43,958 bases of DNA. It comes from Pseudonocardia sp. CNS-004 (GTDB lineage Bacteria > Actinomycetota > Actinomycetes > Mycobacteriales > Pseudonocardiaceae). The stretch spans positions 1-43,958 of the forward strand of contig MKJV01000126.1 of assembly GCA_001942185.1 (NCBI GenBank), given 5' to 3'. Under the pieces are notes generated by a model. The model worked only from the letters and a program-made list of their open reading frames with translations, was not told the origin of the DNA and searched no databases. Below are positions 23,794 through 31,871 of the stretch, piece by piece (the first letter of the stretch is position 1; every line of letters starts with the position of its first letter). A program made the translations under genes and the position numbers.

Positions 23794-25119
23794 TCAGGCG
23801 AGGCTGGCCAGCGGGTCGGCCCGGGTGAGTTCCGGGTCGTCCGCGGCGAACGTGCGGGCCCGGCCGGGGCCGGTGCTGCGGGTCTCGAACCTGACTGTGA
23901 CGCGGCCGTGGCCTGCGCCCTGCACCCATCCGTGGCCGTGGTCGGGGTGGGTGACGTCGTCGCCGGGGCCCCAGGGGCGGTCGGCGATCGGCTGCTCCTC
24001 CGGCTGGTCCGGCTCGGGCACCTCGACGGGCTCCGGGGCGGCCCCGGCGGCCGGTTCGAACAGCGCCGGTGGCGGGTCGTCGGTGAGCCCGGCGAGGGAC
24101 ACCCCGATCAGCCGCACCCCGCCCTCGGGCACGGCGGAGCGGGCGAGCCGCTGCGCCACGGTGGTGAGCGCGCCGAGGTCGGTGCTCGCGAGGCCTGCGG
24201 TCTCCGACCGGCTGGAGGTGGTGAAGTCGGCGCTGCGCACCTTCACGGTGACGGTGCGCGCCGCCCGGCCGGACGCGACGAGCCTGCGGTGGGCGGCCTC
24301 GGTCATCCGGGCGACGGCGTCGTGGACGGCGGCCATCGCGGTGAGGTCGGTGTCGAACGTGGTCTCGGCGCTGACCTGCTTGGCGGCGCCGCGGGGCGCG
24401 ACCGGCCGGTCGTCGACGCCGCGGGCGAGGCGGTGCAGCTCGGTGCCGATCGCGGTGCCGAGCAGGCCGTGGACCTCGCGCAGGTCCATCGCGGCGAGCT
24501 CGCCGATCGTGCGGACGCCGAGCTTGTGCAGCCCGGCCTCGGCGACGGGCCCGACGCCCCAGAGCGAGCGCACCGGTAGCGGCCCGAGCACCTCCCGCTC
24601 CTGGTCGGGCGCGACGACCAGCAGGCCGTCGGGTTTCGCCAGCTCCGAGGCGATCTTCGCGAGCTGTTTGCCGGACCCGGCGCCGACCGACGCGGGGAGC
24701 CCGGTGGCCGCCCGGACGTCGGCCCGCAGCCGGGCGCAGAACCGCTCCACCTCGGCCGCCGACGCCCCGGCCAGTGCGGGTGGTTCGAGGAAGGCCTCGT
24801 CGATCGACACCGGCTCCAGCACCGGCGACGCCTCGGCGAGCACGCTCATGACCCGCGAGCTCAGCTCCTTGTACAGCGTGAACCGCGCCGGCAGCACCAC
24901 CGCGTGCGGGCACAGCCGCCGGGCCTGGCCCATCGGCATCGCCGACCGCGCCCCGAACACCCTGGCCTGGTAGCTGGCACCCGCCACGACCGCACGCGGG
25001 CCCAGCCCGCCGACCAGCACGGGCCGCTCCCGCAGGGTGGGCCGGGTGAGCTGTTCGGACGCCGCGAAGAACGCATCCATGTCCAGGTGCAGGACCCAGC
25101 GCGCGCCCACGTGACCCAT
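23794..25119 (-). CDS. dinB: DNA polymerase IV (Y-family)
   Basis: This 441-residue protein has the Y-family palm motifs. LHLDMDAFFAA carries the metal-binding Asp13 and Asp15, and SIDEAF the Asp107-Glu108 pair. The thumb helix-hairpin region GSGKQLAKIASELAKPDG and SLWGVGPVAEAGLHKLG follows, then the little finger. A C-terminal extension of about 100 residues rich in Glu/Pro ends with DVTHPDHGHGWVQGAGHGRVTVRFETR, as seen in many actinobacterial DinB proteins. It performs translesion synthesis. ATG 25119 is used; GTG 25113 has a better ribosome-site spacing. It is divergent from a PPOX gene. The frame stays open into neighbouring DNA but only this part is DinB. Confidence 0.95.
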   Translation of the reverse strand: MGHVGARWVLHLDMDAFFAASEQLTRPTLRERPVLVGGLGPRAVVAGASYQARVFGARSAMPMGQARRLCPHAVVLPARFTLYKELSSRVMSVLAEASPVLEPVSIDEAFLEPPALAGASAAEVERFCARLRADVRAATGLPASVGAGSGKQLAKIASELAKPDGLLVVAPDQEREVLGPLPVRSLWGVGPVAEAGLHKLGVRTIGELAAMDLREVHGLLGTAIGTELHRLARGVDDRPVAPRGAAKQVSAETTFDTDLTAMAAVHDAVARMTEAAHRRLVASGRAARTVTVKVRSADFTTSSRSETAGLASTDLGALTTVAQRLARSAVPEGGVRLIGVSLAGLTDDPPPALFEPAAGAAPEPVEVPEPDQPEEQPIADRPWGPGDDVTHPDHGHGWVQGAGHGRVTVRFETRSTGPGRARTFAADDPELTRADPLASLA

Positions 25120-25164
25120 TCTCCCTGGACGGACCGACAGTCTCCGCCGTACCGTCCTGGAGAC

Positions 25165-25833
25165 GTGGCCACCGCAGAGATCAGCCCAGAAGAGATCAGC
25201 CAGGACACGACCAGCGCCGAGATCACCGACGTCGCCGAACTGGAGGCCCTCGTCGGGGCCCCGCTGAAGGCGGTCGCGGAGAAGGTCCGCCCGTCGCTCG
25301 ACCCGATCGACCGGTTGTGGCTGGCACACTCCCCGCTCTGCCTGATCGCCACCGGCGACGCTGCCGGGAACCTCGACGTCTCCCCGAAGGGCGACCCGGC
25401 GGGCCACCTCGCCCACGTGATCGACGAGCACACGCTCGCCGTGCCGGACCGCCCCGGCAACCGGCGGGTCGACGGCTACCACAACATCCTGGCCAACCCG
25501 CACGTCGGGCTGCTCTTCCTGGTGCCCGGCCGGGGGGACACGCTGCGGGTGAACGGGCGGGCGCGGATCATGCGCGACGCGCCGTACTTCGACGAGATGG
25601 TGGTGCAGGGGCACCGGCCGCGCCTGGCCCTCGAGGTCGCGATCGACGAGGTCTTCTACCACTGCGCCAAGGCGTTCATGCGGTCGAAGCTGTGGCAGCC
25701 CGAGACGTGGGACCACGAGGCGCTCCCGTCGACGGCGCGGATCTCGAAGGCCCTCGTCAACAAGGACGTCCCGCTCGAGGAGCTGGAGCGCCGCTACGGC
25801 CCCGCCTACGCGGAGATGCTCTACCGGGCCTGA
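25165..25833 (+). CDS. Pyridoxamine 5'-phosphate oxidase-like flavoprotein
   Basis: This 222-residue protein has the PPOX split-barrel pattern. FLCLIA-like SPLCLIATGDAAGNLDVSPKGDP is followed by LAVPDRPGNRRVDGYHNILANPHVGLLFLVPG and TLRVNGRARI. A C-terminal segment EVFYHCAKAFMRSKLWQPETW resembles the MSMEG_1061-type subgroup. It binds FMN or F420; the true substrate is unknown. GTG 25165 opens MATAEISPEEIS. It is divergent from dinB (45 bp) and overlaps the phosphopantetheinyl transferase tail to tail by 13 bp. Confidence 0.88.
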   Translation: MATAEISPEEISQDTTSAEITDVAELEALVGAPLKAVAEKVRPSLDPIDRLWLAHSPLCLIATGDAAGNLDVSPKGDPAGHLAHVIDEHTLAVPDRPGNRRVDGYHNILANPHVGLLFLVPGRGDTLRVNGRARIMRDAPYFDEMVVQGHRPRLALEVAIDEVFYHCAKAFMRSKLWQPETWDHEALPSTARISKALVNKDVPLEELERRYGPAYAEMLYRA

Positions 25834-26489
25834 CCGGCGAGCAGCGCGTCGCCGCGTCGTTCGGTGATCCGGAGCCGTTCGCCGGTGCCGGCCACCGCGG
25901 CGTGGTACCCGGCGGCGGGACGGAGGTCGGCGAGCCACAGCGGGGCGCTCGGGGCGTCCTCCCCGGTCCAGTCGAGTACGCCCGCGGGGCCGAGGGTGAT
26001 CGCGGACATCGGTGTGGAGAGCCCGGTCCCCACGGCCTTGAGCAGCGCCTCCTTGCGGGTCCACAGGGTGAAGAAGGCGTCGGCGTCGGGGGCGGTCTCC
26101 CGCGGCGAGCAGGCGTGTGCGGCCATCGCCTGCAGGTCGGTGAGCTCGCGGACCTGCTCGACGTCGAGGCCGACGTCGCCGCCGGGGTGCACGGCGACGC
26201 CGACGAGGTCGCCCGCGTGGGTCAGGGAGAACCCCGGGCCGCCCGGCAGCACCGGCTTGCCGTGCTGCTCGCCGCAGCGGCAGGTGCGGTCGAACTCCAG
26301 CGCGGCCGCGGACGTGCCGATGGAGTCGGCGAGCACCAGCCGCGCCAGTGCGTGCGCGGCGAGGTAGCGGGCCTGGTCGGCGGGGCGGCGGAAGCGGTCG
26401 AGCCGCTCGCGCTCGCGACCGTCCAACAACGGGACCAGCCCGGGGGCGTTCGCAGGCGCCACCGGGGCCGCCCACCACACGACGGTCAT
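25821..26489 (-). CDS. 4'-Phosphopantetheinyl transferase (Sfp type)
   Basis: This 222-residue protein has the Sfp-type motifs. The Mg2+/CoA-binding region is VGLDVEQV and the conserved WTRKEALLKAVGTGL helix has the essential Trp-x-x-Lys-Glu. The upstream PGFSLTHAGDLVGVAV corresponds to the conserved SLTH segment. It transfers phosphopantetheine from CoA to carrier-protein serines of fatty acid, polyketide or nonribosomal peptide systems. No carrier or synthase gene is visible nearby, so it probably serves in trans. ATG 26489 is used; a frame start at 26522 would overlap the upstream methyltransferase stop. Confidence 0.92.
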   Translation of the reverse strand: MTVVWWAAPVAPANAPGLVPLLDGRERERLDRFRRPADQARYLAAHALARLVLADSIGTSAAALEFDRTCRCGEQHGKPVLPGGPGFSLTHAGDLVGVAVHPGGDVGLDVEQVRELTDLQAMAAHACSPRETAPDADAFFTLWTRKEALLKAVGTGLSTPMSAITLGPAGVLDWTGEDAPSAPLWLADLRPAAGYHAAVAGTGERLRITERRGDALLAGQAR

Positions 26490-26502
26490 GTGATCGGGCG
26501 GG

Positions 26503-27296
26503 TCAGGGCTTGCGTCCGACACCGCAGTAGGCGTCGATCGGGCCGGCGCGACCGACCTCGACGTCGTCCGGGCGCCACTGGGTGAGCGGCACCAGTCCGG
26601 GCTCGATCAGCTCCGTGCCGTCGAACCAGCCTCGGACCTCCTCGACGGTGCGCAGCGCGTAGGGCGAGCCCAGCGCGGCCTGCGCCTCGGCACCCCGGAC
26701 GACGGCCTCGCTGGTGCTGGTGCCCTCCCAGAGGGCCAGGTAGCTGCCGGCCGGCACGGCCTCCACCACCCGCGAGATGATCGAGCGCGCCACCTCGTAA
26801 TCCGGGACGTAGCCGAAGACGCCCATGAACATCACGCCGATGGGCCGGGAGAAGTCGAGGATCTCCGTGGCCTGCTCGAAGATGCGTTCCGGTTCGTGGT
26901 AGTCGGCGTCGATGTACTGGGTGACGCCTCTGGGGTGGTGTTGACCAGCAGCGCGCGGGCGTGGGCGAGCACCAGCGGATCGTTGTCGACGTAGACGATC
27001 CGGGCGTCGGGGGCGACCGACTGGGCGACCTCGTGGGTGTTCTGCATCGTGGGCAGGCCGGTGCCGATGTCGAGGAACTGGCGGATCCCGGCCTCACCGG
27101 CGAGGTGGCGCACCGCTCGGTTGAGGAACTGGCGTGACTTGAACGCCATGTCCACGATCTCCGGGAAGACCGCGCTCACGGCATCGGCGATCTCCCGGTC
27201 GGCGGCGTAGTTGTCCTTTCCCCCGAGCCAGTAGTTCCAGATCCGGGCTCCGTGCGGAACATCGGGTCGGATCTCCGGCAGGGGCTGGTCGGACAC
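26503..27296 (-). CDS. SAM-dependent methyltransferase (DUF574 family), one frameshift
   Basis: The N-terminal part has the DUF574 signature PHGARIWNYWLGGKDNYAADREIADAV and the SAM motif FLDIGTGLPTMQNTHEVAQ with ARIVYVDNDPLVLAHARALL. The frame breaks near 26932 after NTTPE. GAGGCGTC lacks one G of GAGGGCGTC, and the rest (DFSRPIGVMFMGVFGYVPDYE) follows in the next frame to 26503. The restored length is about 264 residues, normal for this very common actinomycete family. The acceptor is unknown. GTG 27296 lies about 7 nt from GGAGG; GTG 27302 is too close to it. Confidence 0.88.
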
Positions 27297-27478
27297 GGGC
27301 ACTTCCTCCGGGCGGGGAGCGGGTTGCGGCTGTGTGGCGACCGTAGCGCAACGAGGACCGTGACGATCACCTGTCCGGGTCGTGGAATCCGTGGCCGACG
27401 GGCGGAGGACCGAGCAGCAGGACGCGAGCGCGCCTCACCGTGTGCGCTCGTGCCGCTCGGTCGTCCGCCCGTCCCGGA

Positions 27479-27694
27479 TCAACCGGTGCGCCGCACCGGG
27501 TTGACCCGGCGGCCTTGCGCTGCGCGGGCGCGCCCCGAGGAGTCGGCGTGGACGGCTCCACTCGGGGCGTTCTTGCCCGCGCGGCCGCGGCGGGCCGCCC
27601 GGTTGCCCGGCGCCGGGGTGGCGTCGGCGAGGTCCTGATCGCCGGTACGGGCGTCGACGGCGGCGGCCAGGGACGGGAACAACGAGTCGGGCAT
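27479..27694 (-). CDS. Small basic protein of unknown function
   Basis: This 71-residue protein is preceded by a near-perfect ribosome site (AGGAGG, 5 nt, ATG 27694), which is rare here and supports real translation. The sequence begins MPDSLFPSLAAAVDART, then the linker ATPAPGNRAARRGRAGKN, and ends RAAQGRRVNPVRRTG. It is Arg-rich, lacks membrane segments, and looks mostly disordered. I do not recognise a family. It lies between the DUF574 methyltransferase and the divergent FAD oxidoreductase. 27303-27478 holds nothing else I can support. Confidence 0.55.
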   Translation of the reverse strand: MPDSLFPSLAAAVDARTGDQDLADATPAPGNRAARRGRAGKNAPSGAVHADSSGRARAAQGRRVNPVRRTG

Positions 27695-27911
27695 GGGTGC
27701 CTCCTGCAGGTGACGGGGCCGGCCAGCAGGGCCGATACGGCGTCCGGATCTGGTCCGGGGCCGGCCGGTGGGCTGGGACGGGGGCGGCGGGGCGGGAAGC
27801 CGGGCCGCGTGTGCCGCGGTGGGGCGGCCGTCGCTACAGGCGCATGGGAGGAACGATAGGACGGTCGCAGCAGGGTGCGCCACGGGTTTTCCAACGCCTA
27901 GCGTCTGGGAC

Positions 27912-29048
27912 GTGACCTCCATCGACGTCGTCGTGGTCGGCGGTGGCATCGCGGGCGCATCGATCGCCTACGAGCTCGCCGCGAGCCGCTCCGTCCTGCT
28001 GGTCGAGGCGGAGACGGCGCTGGCCCGCCACTCGACCGCCCGTTCGGCCGCCACCTATGTCCCGGGCCACGGTGCGGCGCCGGTGCGTGCGCTGATCGCG
28101 GCGAGCGGGCCGCGGTTCGCCCGCCTCGCGGCGGAGTTGGACGCCCCGCCGCTGCTCGCCCCGCGCGCGGTGCTGCACGCGGCGTTCGACGCCGACGGCG
28201 CGGCGGACCTGGCCGACTACGTGGCCGGGCAGGCCGGGGAGCCGGGCGCGCCGCTCGCGATCGATCCGGCCGAGGCCCACCGCCGCTGTCCGGCGCTGCG
28301 GCCGGGCTCGGTGGCGGCCGCCGCCGTCGTGGAGGACGCGGCTGACGTCGACGCCGAGGCGCTGCACCAGGCCTACGTCCGCGGGCTGGTCCGGCGCGGC
28401 GGGCAGGTCCGGGCCGGCTCCCCGGTCACCGGCCTGCGACCGAGCGGCTCCGGATGGCGGGTGCAGGCCGGCCCGGACGGGGAGGTGGTCGACGCGGCCG
28501 AGGTGGTGGACGCTGCGGGTGCGTGGGCGGACGAGGTCGCCGCGTTGGCCGGGGTGCCGCGGATCGGGCTCACCCCGTACCGCCGCACCATCGCGCTCGC
28601 CCGCGTGCCCGATCCGTCCCGGATGCGCGGGCCGGACGGGTCGAGGCTGCCGATGGTCGTCGGCACCCCCGAGAGCTTCTACTTCAAGCAGGAGGGGGAC
28701 GGGCTGCTGGTCAGCCCCGCGGACGAGACGCCGGTGGCGCCGCACGACGTGCGTCCCGACGACCTCGACGTCGCGATCGCGATGGAGCGGGTCGAGGCCG
28801 TGACCGGGCTCGGCCTGCGTTCGGTGCGCACGGCGTGGGCCGGGCTGCGCTCGTTCGTGCCCGACCGGCTGCCGGTCGTCGGGGCGTGGCCGGAGCACCC
28901 GGGGTTCTGGTTCTGCGCCGGTCAGGGTGGTTCCGGGATCGAGTCGGCTCCGGCGCTCGCGGCGTTCGCGGCGGCGGTGGTGACGGGCGGCGCGCTGCCA
29001 CCGGACGTTCCGCTCGAACGCACCGCGCTGGCCCCGGGCCGCGGGTAG
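27912..29048 (+). CDS. FAD-dependent oxidoreductase (DAO / glycine oxidase-like)
   Basis: This 378-residue protein opens with the Rossmann motif IDVVVVGGGIAGASIAYELA and VLLVEAETALARHSTARSAA, where Ser/Thr-rich ARHSTARS is typical of DAO proteins. A second FAD motif is VVDAAGAWADEVAALAG, and the C-terminal FCAGQGGSGIESAPALAAFAA completes the fold. It likely oxidises a secondary or D-amine substrate. GTG 27912 is used since the motif starts within six residues; the longer frame covers the divergent promoter region. It is convergent with the ECF41 gene, 7 bp apart. Confidence 0.9.
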   Translation: MTSIDVVVVGGGIAGASIAYELAASRSVLLVEAETALARHSTARSAATYVPGHGAAPVRALIAASGPRFARLAAELDAPPLLAPRAVLHAAFDADGAADLADYVAGQAGEPGAPLAIDPAEAHRRCPALRPGSVAAAAVVEDAADVDAEALHQAYVRGLVRRGGQVRAGSPVTGLRPSGSGWRVQAGPDGEVVDAAEVVDAAGAWADEVAALAGVPRIGLTPYRRTIALARVPDPSRMRGPDGSRLPMVVGTPESFYFKQEGDGLLVSPADETPVAPHDVRPDDLDVAIAMERVEAVTGLGLRSVRTAWAGLRSFVPDRLPVVGAWPEHPGFWFCAGQGGSGIESAPALAAFAAAVVTGGALPPDVPLERTALAPGRG

Positions 29049-29055
29049 CCGGCGC

Positions 29056-29960
29056 TCACCGGCTCAGGGTGGTCTCCCGCTCCAGCTGGGACAGTTTGTC
29101 GGGGTTGCGCACGGCGTAGAGGCCGGTGATGAGGCCGTCGTCGATGCGTACCGCCAGCACGGTGTCGATCCTGCCGTCGAGGCGGACCAGCAGTGCCGGG
29201 TGGCCGTTGACCTGCGCCCGCTGCAGCGGCGCCGCGGCGGCGGCCCGGCCCAGCCGGCTGCCTGCCAGCAGGGCGGCCACCCGGTCGGCCCCCACGACGG
29301 GCGACAGCGTGGCCTGCACCGCTCCGCCGCCGTCGCCGAGGAACACGACGTCCGGCGCGAGGATGTCGAGGAGCCCCTGCAGGTCGCCCGTTTCGACGGC
29401 CCGCCGGAACGCGTCGATCGCGTCCCGCGCCTCGGCGGGCGACGCGGCCCGGCGTGGTCGGCGGGCGGCGACGTGCGCGCGTGCCGGTGGGCGATCTGGT
29501 GGACCGCGGCCGGTGTCTTGTCGACGGCTTCGGCGATCTCGTCGTACCCGACGTCGAACACGTCGCGCAGCACGAACACCGCCCGCTCGGTCGGCGTGAG
29601 CGTCTCGAGCACCAGCAGCATCGCCATCGAGACGCTGTCGGCCAGCTCGACGTCGTCGGCGACGTCGGGCGTGGTGAGCAGCGGTTCGGGTAGCCAGGGG
29701 CCGACGTAGGACTCCTTGCGCCTGCCGAGTGTGCGCAGGCGCGTGAGCGCCTGGCGGGTGGTGATCCGGACCAGGTAGGCGCGCTGGTCGCGCACCGTGT
29801 CGAGGTCGACGGCGGTCCAGCGCAGCCAGGTCTCCTGCAGGACGTCCTCGGCGTCGGTGGCCGAGCCGAGCATCTCGTAGGCGACGGTGAACAGCAGGTT
29901 GCGGTGGGTGGTGAACGCTGCGGTGGCGGCGTCCGGACCGCCGTCGCTCCCGTCGGCCAT
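29056..29960 (-). CDS. sigJ: ECF41-type sigma factor with C-terminal SnoaL-like domain (SigJ), one frameshift
   Basis: Sigma region 2 is seen in HRNLLFTVAYEMLGSATDAEDVLQETWLRW and region 4 in LTPTERAVFVLRDVFDVGYDEIAEAV. A NTF2/SnoaL-like extension follows and contains the ECF41 hallmarks DGGG (GDGGGAVQ) and NPDKL (AVRNPDKLSQL). That extension controls activity in place of an anti-sigma factor. The frame shifts near 29470: CACCGGCACGC lacks one G of CACCGGGCACGC. ATG 29960 begins MADGSDGG. It is divergent from a carboxymuconolactone-decarboxylase gene, the classical ECF41 partner, and both promoters fit the ECF41 consensus. Confidence 0.93.
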
Positions 29961-29999
29961 GGGTGGCTCCTGTTCGCCGTCGACCCGTGTCGCGCACAA

Positions 30000-30026
30000 G
30001 ACGCCGGACCTCGCCGGTTCCTGACA
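30000..30026 (-). promoter_or_regulatory. ECF41-dependent promoter of sigJ
   Basis: On the minus strand TGTCAGG (30026-30020) is followed by exactly 16 bp and CGTC (30003-30000), 39 bp before the sigma ATG. This matches the known ECF41 promoter form TGTCACA-N16-CGTC with two changes and implies autoregulation. Confidence 0.7.
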
Positions 30027-30061
30027 GGAGCGGGCGGGTGACTCACGTCACGTGCCGGCGC

Positions 30062-30088
30062 TGTCAGAACGGTCGGCGCATCGCCGTC
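30062..30088 (+). promoter_or_regulatory. ECF41-dependent promoter of the carboxymuconolactone-decarboxylase gene
   Basis: TGTCAGA (30062-30068), exactly 16 bp, then CGTC (30085-30088), 42 bp before the ATG at 30131. It mirrors the sigJ promoter in motif, spacing and distance to the start, and differs from the known consensus TGTCACA at one base. Confidence 0.75.
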
Positions 30089-30130
30089 TCATGGCCGTTC
30101 GGTTCGGCCACCACGAGTGAGGACGAGATC

Positions 30131-30619
30131 ATGGAGCCACGTTTCGACCTGAACGGCAACGAGCTCGGCGCCGAGATCGGCAAGCGGTTCAGCGGCATCA
30201 GCATGGCGATCATGCGGTCGGCGACGGTGCCGAGGACCACGCTGGAGCTGGTGGAGCTGCGCGCCAGCCAGATCAACGGCTGCGGCTTCTGCGTCGACGC
30301 CCACGCCAAGGAGCTGGCGGCCGCCGGTGAGCCCGGGGCCCGGATCAACCTGGTCGCCGCCTGGCGCGAGTCCACCGTGTACACCGAGGCGGAACGGGCC
30401 GCGCTGGCGCTGGCGGAGGAGGGCACCCGGATCGCCGACGCCGCTCAGGGCGTGGCCGACGAGACCTGGGCCCAGGTGCGCGAGCACTACGACGATGACC
30501 AGATCGCCACGCTGCTGTACGTGGTCGCCATGATCAATGCTGCCAACCGGCTGCTCGTGATCACGCGGACCAAGGGTGGTTCCTACGAACCCGGCACGTT
30601 CGACGCCATGGCGAGCTGA
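30131..30619 (+). CDS. Carboxymuconolactone decarboxylase family protein (AhpD-like)
   Basis: This 162-residue protein has the AhpD/CMD core. The redox CxxC with following His is seen in QINGCGFCVDAHAKELAAAG, and the second half contains YTEAERAALALAEEGTRI and ATLLYVVAMINAANRL. Such proteins act as peroxidase or disulfide reductants. The partner sigma factor of the ECF41 group is almost always next to one, and here it is divergent with a matching promoter. ATG 30131 follows GAGGACGAG. It is probably induced by SigJ under conditions sensed by the SnoaL-like extension. Confidence 0.93.
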   Translation: MEPRFDLNGNELGAEIGKRFSGISMAIMRSATVPRTTLELVELRASQINGCGFCVDAHAKELAAAGEPGARINLVAAWRESTVYTEAERAALALAEEGTRIADAAQGVADETWAQVREHYDDDQIATLLYVVAMINAANRLLVITRTKGGSYEPGTFDAMAS

Positions 30620-30699
30620 GCGGCAGCCGAAGGCTCGGTCACGTCGCACACCCGGGCCGGGAGTGTGGCCGAGATCCTCGGGGCCGTAGGTTCCGCGTC

Positions 30700-31827
30700 A
30701 TGACGAGCGCGCTCTTCGACCCGCTGTTCGGGGCCGACCGGGTGGCCGCCCGGCTGGACGACGCCTCGTGGGTGGCGGCGCTCGTCGCGGTCGAGGTGGC
30801 GTTGTCGCGGGCCGCGGCCGAGCACGGGGTCGTGCCCGCGCAGGACGCGGACCGGATCGAGGCGGCCGCCGCGACGCTGCGGATCGACCCCGCGGCGCTC
30901 GGGCGGGCCGCGGTCGAGGGCGGCAACCCGGTGATCCCGCTGGTGCGGATGCTGCGCGGTGCGGCGGGGGAGGCGGGTGCGTCGGTGCACCCCGGCGCCA
31001 CCAGCCAGGACGTGATGGACACCGCCGCCGTGCTGCTCGTCGGGTGGGCGGCGGAGGTCGTGCTCGACGACCTGCCGCGGGGCCGCCGACGCGGCGGCGG
31101 GCTGGCGCGCGGGCACCGGGACACGCCGATGATCGCGCGCACGCTCGGGCAGCAGGCGTTGCCGACGACGTTCGGGCTGGTCGCGGCGGGGTGGTTCGCC
31201 GGGCTGGACCGGGCCAGGACGCGGCTCGCCGAGGTGGTCGGCGGGCTGCCCGTGCAGTTCGGCGGGGCGGCCGGCACGTTGGCGGCGCTGCACCCGCACG
31301 GCCTTGCGGTGGCGGCGTCGGTCGCCCGCGCGCTGCGCCTGGCCGACGCCGCGCCGTGGCACACCGAGCGGACGCGGATCGGCGAACTCGCCGGTGCGCT
31401 CGCCGTGGCTGCCGGCGCGTGCGCCAAGCCGGCCACCGACGTGGTGCTGCTCGCCGGCACGGAGCTGGGGGAGGTGTCGGAGGCCGCGCCGGGCGACTCC
31501 TCGTCGATGCCGCACAAGCGCAACCCGATCGCGGCGGTCACCGCCCGCGGTGCGGCGCGCAGGGCGCCCGGCCTGGCCGCGGTGCTCCTCGCGGCAGCCG
31601 ACCACGAGCACCAGCGGGCCGCCGGGCCGTGGCACGCCGAGTGGCAGACGATCGGGGACCTGCTGCGGGCCACCGGGGGAGCAGCCGCCCGGCTGCGGGC
31701 CTCGCTGGAGGGGCTCGGGGTGCATCCCGACCGGATGGCCGCGAACCTCGCGCTCACCGCCGAGGCGAGCGGGCCGGCCGGCCACGCGGGTGAGCTGGTC
31801 GACCGCCTGCTCGCCCAGCGTCCCTGA
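30700..31827 (+). CDS. pcaB: 3-Carboxy-cis,cis-muconate cycloisomerase-like protein (fumarase/aspartase superfamily)
   Basis: This 375-residue protein contains the superfamily signature GDSSSMPHKRNPIAAV and the PcaB-like motif HPGATSQDVMDTAAVL. The N-terminus FDPLFGADRVAARLDDASWVAAL also fits PcaB. It would cyclise the protocatechuate cleavage product 3-carboxymuconate. A short stretch at about 31075-31110 (LPRGRRRGGGLARGHRD) looks like an out-of-frame patch of LAAAADAAAGLARAHRD, so two compensating indels are likely. No other pca gene is adjacent, and adenylosuccinate-lyase-like function remains possible. It starts 80 bp after the CMD gene. Confidence 0.8.
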   Translation: MTSALFDPLFGADRVAARLDDASWVAALVAVEVALSRAAAEHGVVPAQDADRIEAAAATLRIDPAALGRAAVEGGNPVIPLVRMLRGAAGEAGASVHPGATSQDVMDTAAVLLVGWAAEVVLDDLPRGRRRGGGLARGHRDTPMIARTLGQQALPTTFGLVAAGWFAGLDRARTRLAEVVGGLPVQFGGAAGTLAALHPHGLAVAASVARALRLADAAPWHTERTRIGELAGALAVAAGACAKPATDVVLLAGTELGEVSEAAPGDSSSMPHKRNPIAAVTARGAARRAPGLAAVLLAAADHEHQRAAGPWHAEWQTIGDLLRATGGAAARLRASLEGLGVHPDRMAANLALTAEASGPAGHAGELVDRLLAQRP

Positions 31828-31871
31828 CCGGGGTCGTCCGGACTGTCGGAGGCGCGGGGCAGACTGCGCCC

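Noticed and set aside
23794..26478. An 894-codon ORF joining DinB to upstream DNA
   Set aside because: Only 23794-25119 has Y-family motifs. The rest runs antisense to the PPOX gene and out of frame over the phosphopantetheinyl transferase.
27440..27859. A 139-codon plus-strand ORF opposite the small basic gene
   Set aside because: Its product is Gly/Arg-rich low complexity without a ribosome site, while the minus strand has AGGAGG and a good start.
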